A DNA stretch of 64,000 nucleotides from Zasmidium citrigriseum (GCA_002786025.1 NHNW01000065.1:124001-188000); one strand, 5' to 3'; counted from the first letter of the stretch, positions 9,244 through 20,502 are shown. Numbers and translations are program-made. Notes: generated by a model from the letters alone, not told the origin.

Positions 9244-10683
9244 TCAAGCAGTCACAGTAACCGTCTCCTCCGCCACCGTGGCCGTGGTCGTTTTACCCGC
9301 ATCTGTCACTGTGACTGTCACCGTCACCAGATTTGGGTTGACCGGCACGATCGTGATGCCTCCTCCCGCTGCGCTCGAGCTGGATGAATCGCTGGTACTG
9401 GGACTTGATTCGTAGGAAGACGGCTCGACGATTTCGGGAAGTTGTTGGGTCGTTGATGTGGATGTTGAAGTGGGTTCGACTTGGTTGGTTGATGATGGTG
9501 AGGAGGTGGTTGTGTGGCTGGGTTCTGGTTTTGAGGTGCTCGGGAGGGGATAGGCGAAGGCAGACGAATGCTCAGCTGATGACGATTGAGTTGTCGATGT
9601 TGTCTCTTGATGCGTGGGCGACTCAGTGATTTGGGAGCTCGAAGACGAGGTTTCAGAGCTGCTGCTTCCTTGTGCTGACTCTGAGGAGCTCGTCTCGGTA
9701 CTTGGCTCGGATGAATGTACTTTTGAGTTCGTCGTGGACGGACTTGCGGCTTCGGAATACGTCAAAGGGATGGTGCCGTACACCGCTGCCGACGTCGTAG
9801 ATTGTGACTGCGTTGTGTCGCTCGAGGAGGCCGTGCTTTGTGCGGAGTGAGCGCCAACAGTGGTGAACAGCGTCAAGATCGTGGTGGTGCTGGCGCTGTT
9901 GGAATACGCTTGCGGAGCCTGGCTATCGTCTGTTGCAGTGGCTTGCTTCTTTGGCTGAATGGTCGTGAAGAGCGTCAGGTAGGTTGTGCTTGACGCACTC
10001 AGCGAGGATGAAGTGTTTTTGGGCGACATCGTGGCATAGCCGCTTGCCGTTGTCTTGGCTGCTTCGCTGGATGACGATGGCGCATACGTGAACGGCAAAG
10101 AGCTTGAGGTGTCGCCATTCGTAGCAGCAGTCGAGCTTGCCGCCTCGCTTGATGTCGATGGGGCGTATGTAAATAGCAGAGGGGTTGAAGTATTCTTGTG
10201 CGGTACCGACGAGGCATACGCCGTCGTTGATGCAGACGGTTCACTAGAGGCTGTTGGCTCGTAATTGAAATCGATCGATGTTCTGGACAAAGACGTCGTT
10301 GTTGAATGTGATTCTGTGTCGGCCGGGGACGCCAGAATGCCGAGACCGTACGCTGATGGCAAGAGGGGCGCGGCATAGGTCGTTGATGCATCGGAGATGG
10401 TTGTGCTTGGGTGTGTTATCGAGGGGTACGTGAGCGGCTGGGTGTCGGTGGTAAAGCCAGTCGTAGAGGCGTCCGATATTGACGAACTGCCTGTTCCGAA
10501 CACGTTTTTGTACGGCTTCAGCGAGGGATCGGCCGCCGCTTTGCTGAGAGAGGTCCCATCAATCGATGCGGAGAGCGAAGAGGTCGAAGTAGTGATCGTT
10601 GTGTTCGGGTATCGTGGAACGAGCGGACTTGCGTCGGTGCCAGCACATAAGACGAGAAGCAAGAGTTCGAGCGCAGACAGCAT
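9244..10683 (-). CDS. secreted Ser/Thr-rich mucin-like protein with internal repeats
   Basis: 479 residues with a clear N-terminal signal sequence (MLSALELLLLVLCAGTDAS). The rest is almost entirely Ser, Thr, Ala and Pro, as in heavily O-glycosylated fungal wall or matrix proteins. Two repeat types are visible: FTYAPS(T/S)SSEAA twice near residues 170-210, and TT(Y/I)LTLFTT twice near 235-275. The C-terminus has the beta-prone VTVTVTVTDAGKTTTATV and ends in VTVTA, without the hydrophobic tail expected for a GPI signal. It is more likely secreted or wall-trapped than GPI-anchored. The gene is divergent from a kinesin. Function is unknown; adhesion or wall structure is plausible. Confidence 0.75.
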   Translation of the reverse strand: MLSALELLLLVLCAGTDASPLVPRYPNTTITTSTSSLSASIDGTSLSKAAADPSLKPYKNVFGTGSSSISDASTTGFTTDTQPLTYPSITHPSTTISDASTTYAAPLLPSAYGLGILASPADTESHSTTTSLSRTSIDFNYEPTASSEPSASTTAYASSVPHKNTSTPLLFTYAPSTSSEAASSTAATNGDTSSSLPFTYAPSSSSEAAKTTASGYATMSPKNTSSSLSASSTTYLTLFTTIQPKKQATATDDSQAPQAYSNSASTTTILTLFTTVGAHSAQSTASSSDTTQSQSTTSAAVYGTIPLTYSEAASPSTTNSKVHSSEPSTETSSSESAQGSSSSETSSSSSQITESPTHQETTSTTQSSSAEHSSAFAYPLPSTSKPEPSHTTTSSPSSTNQVEPTSTSTSTTQQLPEIVEPSSYESSPSTSDSSSSSAAGGGITIVPVNPNLVTVTVTVTDAGKTTTATVAEETVTVTA

Positions 10684-11447
10684 GGCTTTCTTTCTCTATG
10701 ATATGCAAGGAAAGATAAAAAGATATTACTAATTAATGAACGACCCGAAGACCAGCTTCAGCGGCAACAGAGACGTGAGAATGAGTGACACAAAGGGAAG
10801 GAGATGGACATGGGAGAGAAGAGGGAGAGGAGACGTGAGGAGAGATATTGGTGTCGTCGCACCGTCAGTGTCTAAGACCTCGTCCTACCTTGTCGCGTGT
10901 GGTCTCGTGGTCTGGAGTGGCATTTTTGGGTTGTTGAGAGCGGAAGGTGCGTCTGTAGGACTGTGCGAGGACTATGAATGTCAAGCGCGTCGAGAGGTCC
11001 TGATATTGTAAGAAGTCGGCGGCTGTTTCTCAGGAAGACCTTAGGAAGTGAGGTTGAAGGTGATTGATTGGCTGGCGGCTATTCGAGCCAGTTCCTGGTG
11101 GTTTCACGACCGTCAAAGGACAGGTGAAGATCCGATTGAGCACTTTAAGCGTCATGTGAGTTCTCGAAGTGAATGAAAGGCGTCGATGAAGTGATGATAG
11201 AAATGATTACAGAAGAGATGGAATGATGGTGGTTGAGGAAACCTGAGGGTGAAGTTCTATGCTCGGGCGTTGCTGCCCTCGGTACGGCCCATCCCGCTGT
11301 CCATAAACAAAAGGCTAAACGCTTGGACTTTGGACCTCATTTCGCTAGCATTGAGCCTGGACCACCTCGCCTTTCTTCTCCCTCTCCCTCGACGTGCTCG
11401 ACGCGCCGGACAGCCAACATCTTTCGCCGGCATCTCTACCGCCCACC
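10684..11447. promoter_or_regulatory. divergent promoter between mucin-like gene and kinesin
   Basis: This 764-bp head-to-head spacer includes an AT-rich stretch near 10705-10740, just upstream of the leftward gene. No protein-like reading frame or RNA gene is seen. Confidence 0.5.
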
Positions 11448-13688
11448 ATGAGTGTCCGCGTGGTGGCCCGCATCCGACCGCTCCTGAAGAACGAGCTGGA
11501 CAAGGACAAGATCGTGCACGCCTCGCCAAATGCCGGCGACCGCGGCGACAGCAAGACTGTTGTCAAGATCCCGAACCCGAAGAACGAGTCAGAGCTGTAC
11601 TCGTTCCAGTTCAGCAGCGTGTACGACGAGACTGCGACCCAGCAGGACCTTTTCGAGACCGAGGGTAAGGGATGATATGTTTGGACTCGCGAAACATGGA
11701 TAATGACAGCCAGTGAAGTATCCCCAACCGTCAAGCACCTTTTCAAGGGCTGCGATGTCACTCTATTTGCCTATGGAGTCACTGGCACGGGGAAGACGCA
11801 CACAATGCGAGGTGGGAAGAGCTTGGCCGACCGAGGAGTGATCCCGCGACTTTTATCCAGCATCTACCGCCGAGCACGAAAAGTCGAGAAAGACACGGCT
11901 GGTGAGACTCAGGTCGAGGTCGCCATGAGCTACTACGAAATCTATAACGACCGCGTCTTCGATCTCTTCGAGCCTCCCGAGAAACGAACACCCGCTGGCC
12001 TGCCAATCAGGGACAACCAGAATGGAAAGGCTGTTGTGGTCGGCTTGACAGAGCGGCCCTGCACAACGTTGAAAGAGTTTGAACAGCTATACGACCAGGC
12101 CAACTTGAACAGATCAACATCGGCTACCAAGCTGAACGCACACTCATCCCGATCGCATGCCGTACTATGCGTAAAGGTCACGCAAACAACAGGAGATGAA
12201 GTACAGGTCAGCACAGCATCGGCAATCGATCTTGCTGGCTCAGAGGACAATCGTCGGACAGACAACAATAAGGAGCGCCTTGTGGAGAGTGCTAGCATCA
12301 ATAAGTCGCTATTCGTTCTGGCGTCATGCGTGGAAGCCATCTCGAAGAAGCAGAGCCGGATACCGTACCGCGAATCGAAGATGACCCGGATCCTTGCACT
12401 TGGCCAGAACAACGGACACTGCGTGATGATTCTCAATCTTGCCCCTGTTCGAAGTTATCATCTGGACACACTTAGCAGTCTGAACTTTGCCAATCGAACA
12501 AAGACCATTTCGGTCAACGAGAAGGAGAACGAGCCATTCTTCCGGGGTCCTCTACCAGCAAAGGATAAGCTTGAGGGGAAGACAGCAGCTGAGTCGTCGA
12601 TGAATCGCCAGCCGATGCGACCCAAGCTGCTGTCACAGAACAGTCACCTCAAAGACATTGGCAACGTACCAAAGCCGACAAAATCGTTCTCAGTCTACTC
12701 CGACAAGCCCAAGGTGGCACCAAAGCCAGGATCACTCGCCAACACTGCGCTATCACGGGCTTCCGCCGTACCGATCAAGTCGCCTAAGAGGATAGCAAGC
12801 AACGAGGGACTCGGCAGGCCGCCGTCGAAGGTTGCGAAACCGAGCGTCCCTCAGGCTGGAATGTCGAAGGATGCTATTGAAGCATTGATCGAGAGAAAGG
12901 TGACTGAGGCTCTCGCGGGCCGTGCAGACCAGAGCACAGTGTCTGCTGGAGATGTTATTTCAGATGAGGTGCAGAAGAGATTGGATGCCTTGGAAAAGCG
13001 GGTCGAAGGACAGGAGACAGAGCGAGCAGAGGGTCTACAGTACTTGCTCATGGCGAAGCAGCATCAAGTCCGCGGTGAAGATGTGAGCGCATTGAAGATG
13101 TACCAGTTGGCACTGCCATTCTTCAGCGACAACCAGAAGCTGGTACGCAAGATGTCGGCGTTGCAGGACAAGATCAACGCAAAGAAAGCAGAGAGACAAG
13201 CGGCTAGAGAGTCGCAGGAGATAGAGCCGGAACCTGTTCCAGTCGAGAGGCCTGCCGGACGTCGAAAAGTCAAGGCCGATGATGACGACGATGACTACCA
13301 TGAGGAAGATCAGGCCGAGCACCAGGAAGACGAGGACAGCTTTATCTACAGACCACGAACGAAGATCCGGAAACCGCAGCTCAATCGGATGGCACCTCTG
13401 CAACCGGCTGTGAAACATTCTCCTCAGCCTGAAGAGGACTCTGAAGACGAGCTTGCGAACTCGTTGCTGAATCAAACCCCTCGAACGAAGCAACTACTAG
13501 ACATCATCAACACAAAAGACGTGAGCAAGATCAAACTGCTCAAAGGCGTAGGCGCCAAGAAGGCTGAAGCAATCGTCAATTCGATTTGCGATCTTGAAGA
13601 TAGTGTCACGTCGCTGGGACAGCTTGGGAAGCTGAAGGGCGTCGGGCTCAAGACAGTGGAAAACATGCGAACTGGTTTGCAAGCATAG
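11448..13688 (+). CDS. kinesin with C-terminal helix-hairpin-helix, kinesin-10 (KIF22/Kid)-like
   Basis: Two exons, 11448-11664 and 11710-13688, are joined across a 45-nt GTAAGG...CAG intron and give 731 residues. The ATG sits in CCACCATGAG. The motor occupies about residues 1-340: SVRVVARIRP, P-loop GVTGTGKTHTM near 98, switch I NAHSSRSHAV, switch II DLAGSE. Behind it are a basic Ser/Pro region, a coiled coil near 490-575, an acidic stretch, and a C-terminal tandem helix-hairpin-helix (KIKLLKGVGAKKAEAIV, then LGKLKGVGLKTVENM). A motor combined with C-terminal HhH is the layout of kinesin-10, the chromokinesin that binds DNA and pushes chromosome arms. The motor call is near certain; the kinesin-10 assignment is inferred from the HhH domain. 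Confidence 0.9.
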
Positions 13689-14093
13689 CGAGTGTTCTTG
13701 ACACATTTGGGTACGGCGTTTGACGAGGGACATGAGCATTTTCGATCCGGCAGTCACTTTTGAATGGGATAGCAAGCGAAGGCGTTGGGGATAATGGGTC
13801 GAAAAGAGCTTTGGCTAAAGAGACGTGATTTCCAGTAACGTCCGTAATAGAGGCATTGAATACCTTTTGATCTTCAAGGTCCTTTCGACCAGTTCTCGTC
13901 TTTGCTTTTGCTTGCTCGCATTGCGATGCCACATCAGCCAAGATGCTTAATAACAAGCCTTTCCAGCCCTTGTCGATCACCTCCCGCACGGGCAATCCTT
14001 GCATTCGGAACCGGCCTCGTCGACAACTACATCTAGTCATGTCTGGCACTCCACCCTCCTGTTCCAGAAACCCTCCCATCAATAACAACCAGG
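13689..14093. other. intergenic between kinesin and zinc-finger regulator
   Basis: 405 bp between two rightward genes, holding the kinesin 3' flank and the promoter of the next gene. Nothing else is recognisable. Confidence 0.5.
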
Positions 14094-15722
14094 ATGGACT
14101 CTCCGGCACACATTACCAAACACTCCTCCAAATCACCCAGCAACGCCCCACACGTCGAAGACCTACTAACCTACCTCCCGCACCACAAAGTCCTCATCTG
14201 CCGCGACTGCCACTTCGCCATCCAACCCAGCGCTCTCTCCTCCCATTTGTTGAGACATGGTTTCTATCGCGGGAATCGCAAGAAATTGACGAAGAATCTC
14301 GAACAGCTGGACCTTGCGGAGCCCGAGGATGTGAATGTTCCTGGGTGTCGGGACGGGAGAATTGGGGAGTTGCCGGTTCATGAGGGGTTTGTGTGCGAAT
14401 GGAGTGGGGAGGGTGGTGAGGATGGGGTTTGTGGCCATGCGTGCATGGCGGAGAAACGCATGGCGGCGCATTGGCGCGAAGTGCATGATCGGCATCATGT
14501 GAGTGAAGTCCGGGCACGGAAGGCGAGGTTGCAGACTTTTTTTCGGGGGAGTAAGACGCGGTACTTCGAAGTGGAACGAGACGCTCCTCCAGCTACTAGT
14601 ACTGTTGCTGGAGCTGGGAATGAGAGACCGGTCCTGGGACGCGGCGACACGGCGGAGAAGTTCTATCATCATGTCGCCACGAGCTCGAAGAATGATGATG
14701 GCGAGGAGGCTCTGAATCTCGGACCGGAATTGGGAATGCAGGATTTGGAGTATTTGCATTACTGGCACGTGCGGACGGGGAATACGGTGGGCAGGGGCAT
14801 GGGGAAGGGTGAGGAGGTTGATTACTGGAGACTGAAAGTCACGCCTTTGGCGCTGGAGTGTGAGTTCTTGATGAGGAGTCTTTTGGCTATGACGGCTGTG
14901 CATTCGGCGTATCTTGGGATTCGGTATGGGGCGAGCAAGGAGGAAGTTAGGAGGAATCATAATGCGGCGTTGACGCATCATTGTCGTGGACTGGCAGGGT
15001 TTCGGAGGGCGCTGGAGGGTGGAATTACGGCGGAGAATGCGGTGGCTTTTGCGGCGAGTGGACGGTTGCTGGGTCTGGCGTTTGGGGCGGGTGTTGTTGC
15101 GGATCAATGGCTGGATCAACATTCGAATCCGGACTCGCCGAGGGAGTTTTTCAATGCGACGGTCCTGGGACCGCTGGAGTTTTTGATCCTGGTGAGAGGG
15201 AGTGTGGAGGTGCAGTTGACGGCTCAGAATGTGTTTGCCGAAGGCTCGCCGTTCAAGATGCCCGGTTACATTCTAGATGCGTTCAACTCCCCCTCGCCCA
15301 TCCCGGAGGATGCGAAGTTGGATCGGAGACTCAGTGCTTGTATCCAGGCGGCGAATAGTCTGAGACGGCCCACGACTGATACCCAGGCCTTGGACTCCGC
15401 TCTCGCTGCCTTATCGTTCTGCTATTCCGGAGGTCTCGACAACGAAAGCGTCAACGAACATCGGTTGTGGATGTGCTGTCAAGCGTTTCCAAGGCTCGTG
15501 TCGGAGACGTATTTGCTGCTTTTGCAAGCGGACGATCCGGCGGCTCTTGTTGTGTACGCACACTGGTGTGTGCTGGTCAGGAAGCTGGAGCCCTTTAGTT
15601 GGTATCTGCAGGGAATGAATGCGAGGATGATCGAGGCGATTGGGGAGATCTTGAAGGGCGTGGGAGTGGAGCTTTATGAGATGCTGATGAGGACTCTGGA
15701 GGAGACGGAGGCGTTGATGTGA
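14094..15722 (+). CDS. putative transcription regulator, DUF3505-like zinc finger plus UPC2-like C-terminus
   Basis: A single exon of 542 residues. Near residues 28-55 is YLPHHKVLICRDCHFAIQP followed by HLLRHG, the C2H2-like pattern of the fungal DUF3505 family. A second Cys/His set, CEWSGEGG...CGHAC...HWREVH, follows at about 100-135. From about 215, GMQDLEYLHYWHVRTG and the LALECEFLMRSLLAMTAVHSA helix match the style of the ligand-responsive region of Upc2-like fungal regulators. It is probably a nuclear DNA-binding protein, with targets unknown. The domain calls come from pattern recognition. The finger end is well supported; the UPC2-like relation is less certain. Confidence 0.7.
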   Translation: MDSPAHITKHSSKSPSNAPHVEDLLTYLPHHKVLICRDCHFAIQPSALSSHLLRHGFYRGNRKKLTKNLEQLDLAEPEDVNVPGCRDGRIGELPVHEGFVCEWSGEGGEDGVCGHACMAEKRMAAHWREVHDRHHVSEVRARKARLQTFFRGSKTRYFEVERDAPPATSTVAGAGNERPVLGRGDTAEKFYHHVATSSKNDDGEEALNLGPELGMQDLEYLHYWHVRTGNTVGRGMGKGEEVDYWRLKVTPLALECEFLMRSLLAMTAVHSAYLGIRYGASKEEVRRNHNAALTHHCRGLAGFRRALEGGITAENAVAFAASGRLLGLAFGAGVVADQWLDQHSNPDSPREFFNATVLGPLEFLILVRGSVEVQLTAQNVFAEGSPFKMPGYILDAFNSPSPIPEDAKLDRRLSACIQAANSLRRPTTDTQALDSALAALSFCYSGGLDNESVNEHRLWMCCQAFPRLVSETYLLLLQADDPAALVVYAHWCVLVRKLEPFSWYLQGMNARMIEAIGEILKGVGVELYEMLMRTLEETEALM

Positions 15723-16302
15723 AGGGGGGCTGTAGAGAAGCCCAGAAAGGCTGATGGCTGCCGCACTTGCCTTCCTGTCCTAGAACCTCCTTGAACTCCA
15801 GCATCGAGTGTAACTCTCCCGCTCGGAGTAACAGGCATTACGATTCCATGCCAGCAGGCGATTTCACGGCATTGGGAAAGCTCCGTTTCGCTGGGGAAAG
15901 CTGCTTGCGACTCGACACGACGAAACGCCAGGCACTGTGTTGCTTACCAAACCTTCCAACGGCTGAGATTCAGGGACAATGAGGCTACGACATCTCATTG
16001 CGCAAGTCTCCATTGGGAAGTCGAGATTCCTTATTTCCTGCGCGAACTTCGCACGGCTGTTTCTGCTCTGCAAGCTTCATCGAGTGATTTCCCGTTGGTG
16101 AGGCACGGGGCGTGCCGCTAGTAATCACCATGAGCTGCGTGTGCACTCACTCACGGGGTTGTTTCAGAACGCATTTTGACTTTCAGACCCGCATGGGAAT
16201 CGCGTTGCTTCGTTTCCAGGTTCCACTCACAAATCTGCAGAGCTTCAGTGACACCCGAGCGAATTTTAGATTGTCAGTACGATTTGGACTTTTCAAGAAT
16301 CA
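15723..16302. other. intergenic between convergent genes
   Basis: 580 bp between the 3' ends of a rightward and a leftward gene. A short direct repeat of a GGGAAAGCT-like string occurs near 15875-15903. No gene is seen. Confidence 0.45.
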
Positions 16303-17766
16303 TCAGTCACTACGATCGTCCTCTCCGTTCTCGTTCGCCTTGTTGTAACCTGTTCTCGCTCCCGCTTTTGCTGCATTTCGCTGCCTTTGGAGCTCCACTT
16401 GATGTCGACGATCTTCCGTGCGTTGTTTCAACAGCGCCTCCGCAACTTCCGTCTGCCTTGTTGAATTGGCGATGAATCCGTCTTGATCAACTGGAATGCC
16501 AAGCTCCAGCTCGCGAGCCGTCGCCGGTCGTATGGTGGAATGAAGTTTCCTATCCGACCATTTGACACGCGGAACACGGCCACTGAACCAGTCTGGCAGC
16601 AAGTGTCTACCGATATCCAGTGCCTCCTTGCTTTTCGATACCTTTCCTTGACTGTACAATGCTTTGGCAGTCTCTAGTACGAAGTAAAGGAAGGAGAAAT
16701 GTTTGGCGCGGTCATCATTGCCGAGCAGCATTTGGATATCAGTCGACTGCCAGCCTTGCTTCTGGTAAGAGCGCAAAGTATTAAGGGCTAGGGCTGGTTT
16801 TGGAGAACTGGGGTGACGGAGGAATAGTCGTGATAAGTTGAGCTGACGAAAAGATCCTGGATGATTTGGTCCTTGATTTGCCAGGAGAAATCGATCAAAA
16901 GACTCTTTTGCAATGGAGGCCGTGTCGAATATAAAGATCTGTTTGCACAGCCAAGTCTTGGCTGGAGTCAAAGGGAGGTTTACTTCGTCCGGACTTGCAT
17001 TGCACTGGTCCTGTGCCCACAAGTAAAACTCAATGCCTTGCTGCAGCGGAGGGGTTGTATCATTAGCCCAGTGTGCCACTGACTCCACCATCTGGCGAAA
17101 TAAGATGCCTTTCCATTGTAGCGTTTCGTGGATTGTCCAGTCATGCATGTATTTGGGTGTATGTGCGATCCACATCCACTGCCACAGGTACTTCTCACTT
17201 CGCTCGGCCACCATGCAAAACGCCAACACCCTCAGAAAGTGGAGCCCTAATGCGAGATCGTATCTTTCGATGGCACTTGTGAGTAACCAGTGAAGTGCTT
17301 TGGTTCCAGGTTTGTATTTTAGGAACACGATACGCTGTTCCTCCTTTGTTTTCGAATGCCGCAGTGTACGGGCAATGAATAGTTCAAGACACCAAGTCAC
17401 CAAATCAGGCGCCGCGTCCCAGTTCTCGAAAACTTTCAACGGATCGTCACTAAGCGAAGGAGGTATCTTGTCGTCGTCGTGAAGAGTCAGCCTTTGCGCC
17501 CACAGTGCGCCGGGGAAAGGTGGTTTTTCGATGCCCCAATTCAGGTGCCATTCATAGAAATCGCGCGGTGTGCCATTAGGGGTGATGATGATGTCCGAGG
17601 GCCTCGAAGTCGCCTCCAGATCGCCGTCTTGGAGATCTTTCCGGCGTATCGAACCTGAACCATGATATCTGATCAGAGGAGAAGCCCCGCCGCTTGATGA
17701 CCATCTCACAGTTCGTGCAGAGTGGATCCATCTCCAAGCCAGTCTTGAGCGAAATAACGTGGCCAT
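16303..17766 (-). CDS. uncharacterised, probably mitochondrial protein
   Basis: A single exon of 487 residues. The N-terminus, MATLFRSRLAWRWIHSART, is rich in Arg and Ser and lacks acidic residues for about 30 positions, as expected for a mitochondrial presequence. The body is helical and Trp-rich (WHLNWGIEKPPFPGALWAQR, LWQWMWIAHTPKYMHDW) with helix-repeat character reminiscent of fungal PPR/TPR-like mitochondrial factors, although I cannot define repeat units. A basic tail with a coiled-coil-like stretch (AEALLKQRTEDRRHQVELQR) follows. The relationship is unknown; a role in mitochondrial gene expression is only a guess from style. Confidence 0.65.
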   Translation of the reverse strand: MATLFRSRLAWRWIHSARTVRWSSSGGASPLIRYHGSGSIRRKDLQDGDLEATSRPSDIIITPNGTPRDFYEWHLNWGIEKPPFPGALWAQRLTLHDDDKIPPSLSDDPLKVFENWDAAPDLVTWCLELFIARTLRHSKTKEEQRIVFLKYKPGTKALHWLLTSAIERYDLALGLHFLRVLAFCMVAERSEKYLWQWMWIAHTPKYMHDWTIHETLQWKGILFRQMVESVAHWANDTTPPLQQGIEFYLWAQDQCNASPDEVNLPLTPAKTWLCKQIFIFDTASIAKESFDRFLLANQGPNHPGSFRQLNLSRLFLRHPSSPKPALALNTLRSYQKQGWQSTDIQMLLGNDDRAKHFSFLYFVLETAKALYSQGKVSKSKEALDIGRHLLPDWFSGRVPRVKWSDRKLHSTIRPATARELELGIPVDQDGFIANSTRQTEVAEALLKQRTEDRRHQVELQRQRNAAKAGARTGYNKANENGEDDRSD

Positions 17767-18404
17767 CTCCAGTCATATGAGGTATGACATTCCGGCTCCA
17801 GTAGAACAAGTATCCAAAGATGAGAGTGCTGCAAGATGCCAGATATCCGCGAGAATTCCACTCAACCCAGAAACAGGGCAGATATGTGAAGTATCGTGGC
17901 TCTCAGAGGCGGTAAAGACAGTATGCACCCGTTTTCAAGATGTACGGTGGTTGAAGAGAAGAGATGTGGTGCGATTTGCGAGAGGGAAAGCCGAAGCAAG
18001 ACGTGAAGTTGTGTAACCACGTGAAGGATCCCTGTCGCCCTCGGCTTTAAGCGAGGCTTAAGTAAATATTGAAGACCGGCTCATCAAGTCCAACTCAATC
18101 AAGGCGAAAGTAGACACGTTGTGGATTGAAGTAGATACTCGTTCTCTGTACACTCACTCGCACACAAAAGGTATCTATTACAAGAGAAGTCGCGCTCGCC
18201 TCCAGAACCTCTATGGCAGGCAACTTATCATCCAAACACTCACAAGAAGCCCCATCCCAACATTCCCATTTTGGTCTACCAGTCGGAAAGGACAGTCCAC
18301 TCCCATCCCAATCGCCCAACAACGCCAATCTTCATCTGTCTTGTGTTTTGTGTCTTGATAATTCGGGGGGTATCTCGCAACGACGACGGAGGATGTCTTC
18401 TTAT
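17767..18404. other. intergenic, promoter of the mitochondrial-type gene
   Basis: 638 bp between the start of one leftward gene and the 3' end of the malic enzyme gene. A CACGTG E-box lies at 18018-18023. Short plus-strand frames here are not protein-like. Confidence 0.45.
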
Positions 18405-20502
18405 TTACTGAGGTTGGGTGGTCAAAGCATCGCCATGCGTGTTTTGGCCCCTGAGCCTGCCGTTAGCTGTGCCGGGTCTGCTGGTCACGGTGCTGCGGCG
18501 CGAACCATTCGTTGCCGCCGTCGAGCTGGCGTCCGACGAGATGTGGGCGTTGAAGTGCGAGGCGAGTTCTTGGATCTCGCGTTCGACTTTGAGGTGCTGT
18601 GGAGGGAATGTGAGAGTTAGCTCTGTCCCAATTCATGTCATGAAGGGTGTATAGGTGGTCTTACCTCTGTGAATGGGTCGTACATGCGGGTACGGATGTA
18701 CTCGTCGAGTTCCTCGTCCGAGATGTTACGCAGGGCGAGCTCGCGGTCCATGCCGTCCTTTTGCGCGGCGCGGATGACACCGCGAGTAACGATGACGGAG
18801 ACGTCGCGGATGCGGCTGATGTTGGGGTAGAGCCAGTTCTTGGAAACTTCTTCTGGGAGGAGGGAGGTCGAGAGGGCTTCGGCGGAGGCGTAGATCATGT
18901 TTTGGGTAACGTTTACGGACTTGGAGAGGATGGCTCCCAAGCCGATACCCGGGAAAACGTACCTAGAATCTCATCAGCGTTTGCCGCTCATCGGCATAAA
19001 TAGTTCCTTACATGTTGTTGCCCTGGCCTGGGACGAGATCTTCGCCCTCCCAGTTAAGGGTGGGGAAAGGAGATCCAGACGCGAACAGGCACTTGCCCTT
19101 GGTGTATTTGATAGCGTCCTCGAACGTGCACTCGGACTTGCTGGACGGGTTGGACAGGGGGAAGATGACCGGACGGTCGTTCAGCTCGGCCATGCGCTCC
19201 AAGATCTTTGGCGTGAAGGCACCACCGATAGTAGAGAGACCCATCAAAATCGTGGGCTTGACGTACTCGACGACCTCCTCCAGAGTCTTGTACTGCTGGC
19301 CGTTGTTGTCGTCACGGGCAAAGTACACCTTATGATCGGCCAACTTGCCAGGACGATCAAGAGCGACCATTCCTTGAGAGTCGACGAGCCAGAAACGCTT
19401 CTTGGCCTCCTCCTCACTCAGGCCCTCCTTGATGAAGAACTCGGTCAACTGCTTGGCAACACCAACGCCGGCAGATCCAGCACCGAGGAAGACGGCACGC
19501 TGGTCTTTTGGAGCCACACCAGATTGCTTGACAGCGTTAATGAAGCCACCGAGAATAACGGCACCGGTCCCTTGAATGTCGTCGTTGAACATGGTGTAGG
19601 TGTCCTGGTAGCGCTCAAGCGATGGGAATGGGTTCTTGAAGTCCTCGTACTGGATGACGATGCTTGGCCACCTTTCGGTGAGAGCAGCCATCATCTCGTC
19701 GAGGAACTCCTTCTCCTCCTCGGCGGTGACCTTGGGCCGTCTGCTGCCCATGTAGAGAGGGTCATTCCTGAACCCTTCATTGCTAGTGCCAAGGTCGAGG
19801 GTAAGAGGGAGAGTCCTCATGGGGTGGATTCCAGCACATGCAGTGTACAGGGAAAGCTTGCCAACGGGGATGCCCATGCCGTTGATACCAAGATCTCCAA
19901 GACCCAGGATACGGGAACCATCTGTGACCACGGTAATCTCGACTTCATGTGGCCAATTCTGGATGACGGAGTGAAGATTGCCCTTGTCGTGCTCGTACGA
20001 GAGGTAGAGACCTGGATTGAACGTCAGCAATCGATCCACAATGTCCTCACCTGCACGACTCACCCTCTGGCTGTGTGTACAATTCTGACCATCTCTGGCA
20101 AGCCTCTCCGACAGTTGGTGTATAAATCAAAGGAGTGAGCTCCTAAAGAGGTTGTCAGATCCGTCTCGTTCCGCATCTTCTCAGCATCTCCAACCTTGAT
20201 GTTGTCCGAGAGCAATCGGTAAAAGAGGTGCACATTGGTATTCCTCAGCACAGACAAGTATTGGTACTTCTCAATGTCCGTTTTCCTCGAGTCCAAGATT
20301 GCCATGCCTGAACTGGTCAGTGCTGTCCAATGCTTCAATGCTTGTGTCCCTCACATCTCTTGGCTTGAATCTCGAAAGTGTCGACACCGGGAGGGGTCAG
20401 GCCGTAGGTCCTGAGATATTTGCGAGTCTCAATGGGGTGGGAGGTGTCATAGTCCGCCCTGCGAATGGCAGACTTAGTAAAGAATGGATCGAACGAATGC
20501 AT
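18405..20502 (-). CDS. malic enzyme, six exons
   Basis: Oxidative decarboxylation of malate to pyruvate. On the minus strand I join 20355-20502, 20195-20307, 20064-20142, 19012-20011, 18665-18962 and 18405-18596; every intron is GT-AG and phases match, giving 609 residues. Key parts: LTPLIYTPTVGEACQ near residue 90, the GIPVGKLSLYTACAGIHP lysine region, FNDDIQGTG metal site near 259, the GAGSAG dinucleotide fold near 291, LSNPSSKSECT, then a Ser/Thr/Arg-rich tail. The start at 20502 has an A at -3, but a presequence-like frame lies upstream in another phase, so the N-terminus and compartment are uncertain. Whether NAD or NADP is used cannot be told by eye. Confidence 0.92.

Noticed and set aside
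14166..15122. 318-codon minus-strand open frame
   Set aside because: It lies antisense inside the zinc-finger regulator. The translation is Arg/Pro/His-rich with no fold, and the sense frame has clear finger motifs.
18897..20138. 413-codon plus-strand open frame
   Set aside because: It is antisense to the malic enzyme, whose exons, splice sites and catalytic motifs are clear. Its translation is Val/Leu/Glu-heavy without domains, as expected from codon bias on the other strand.
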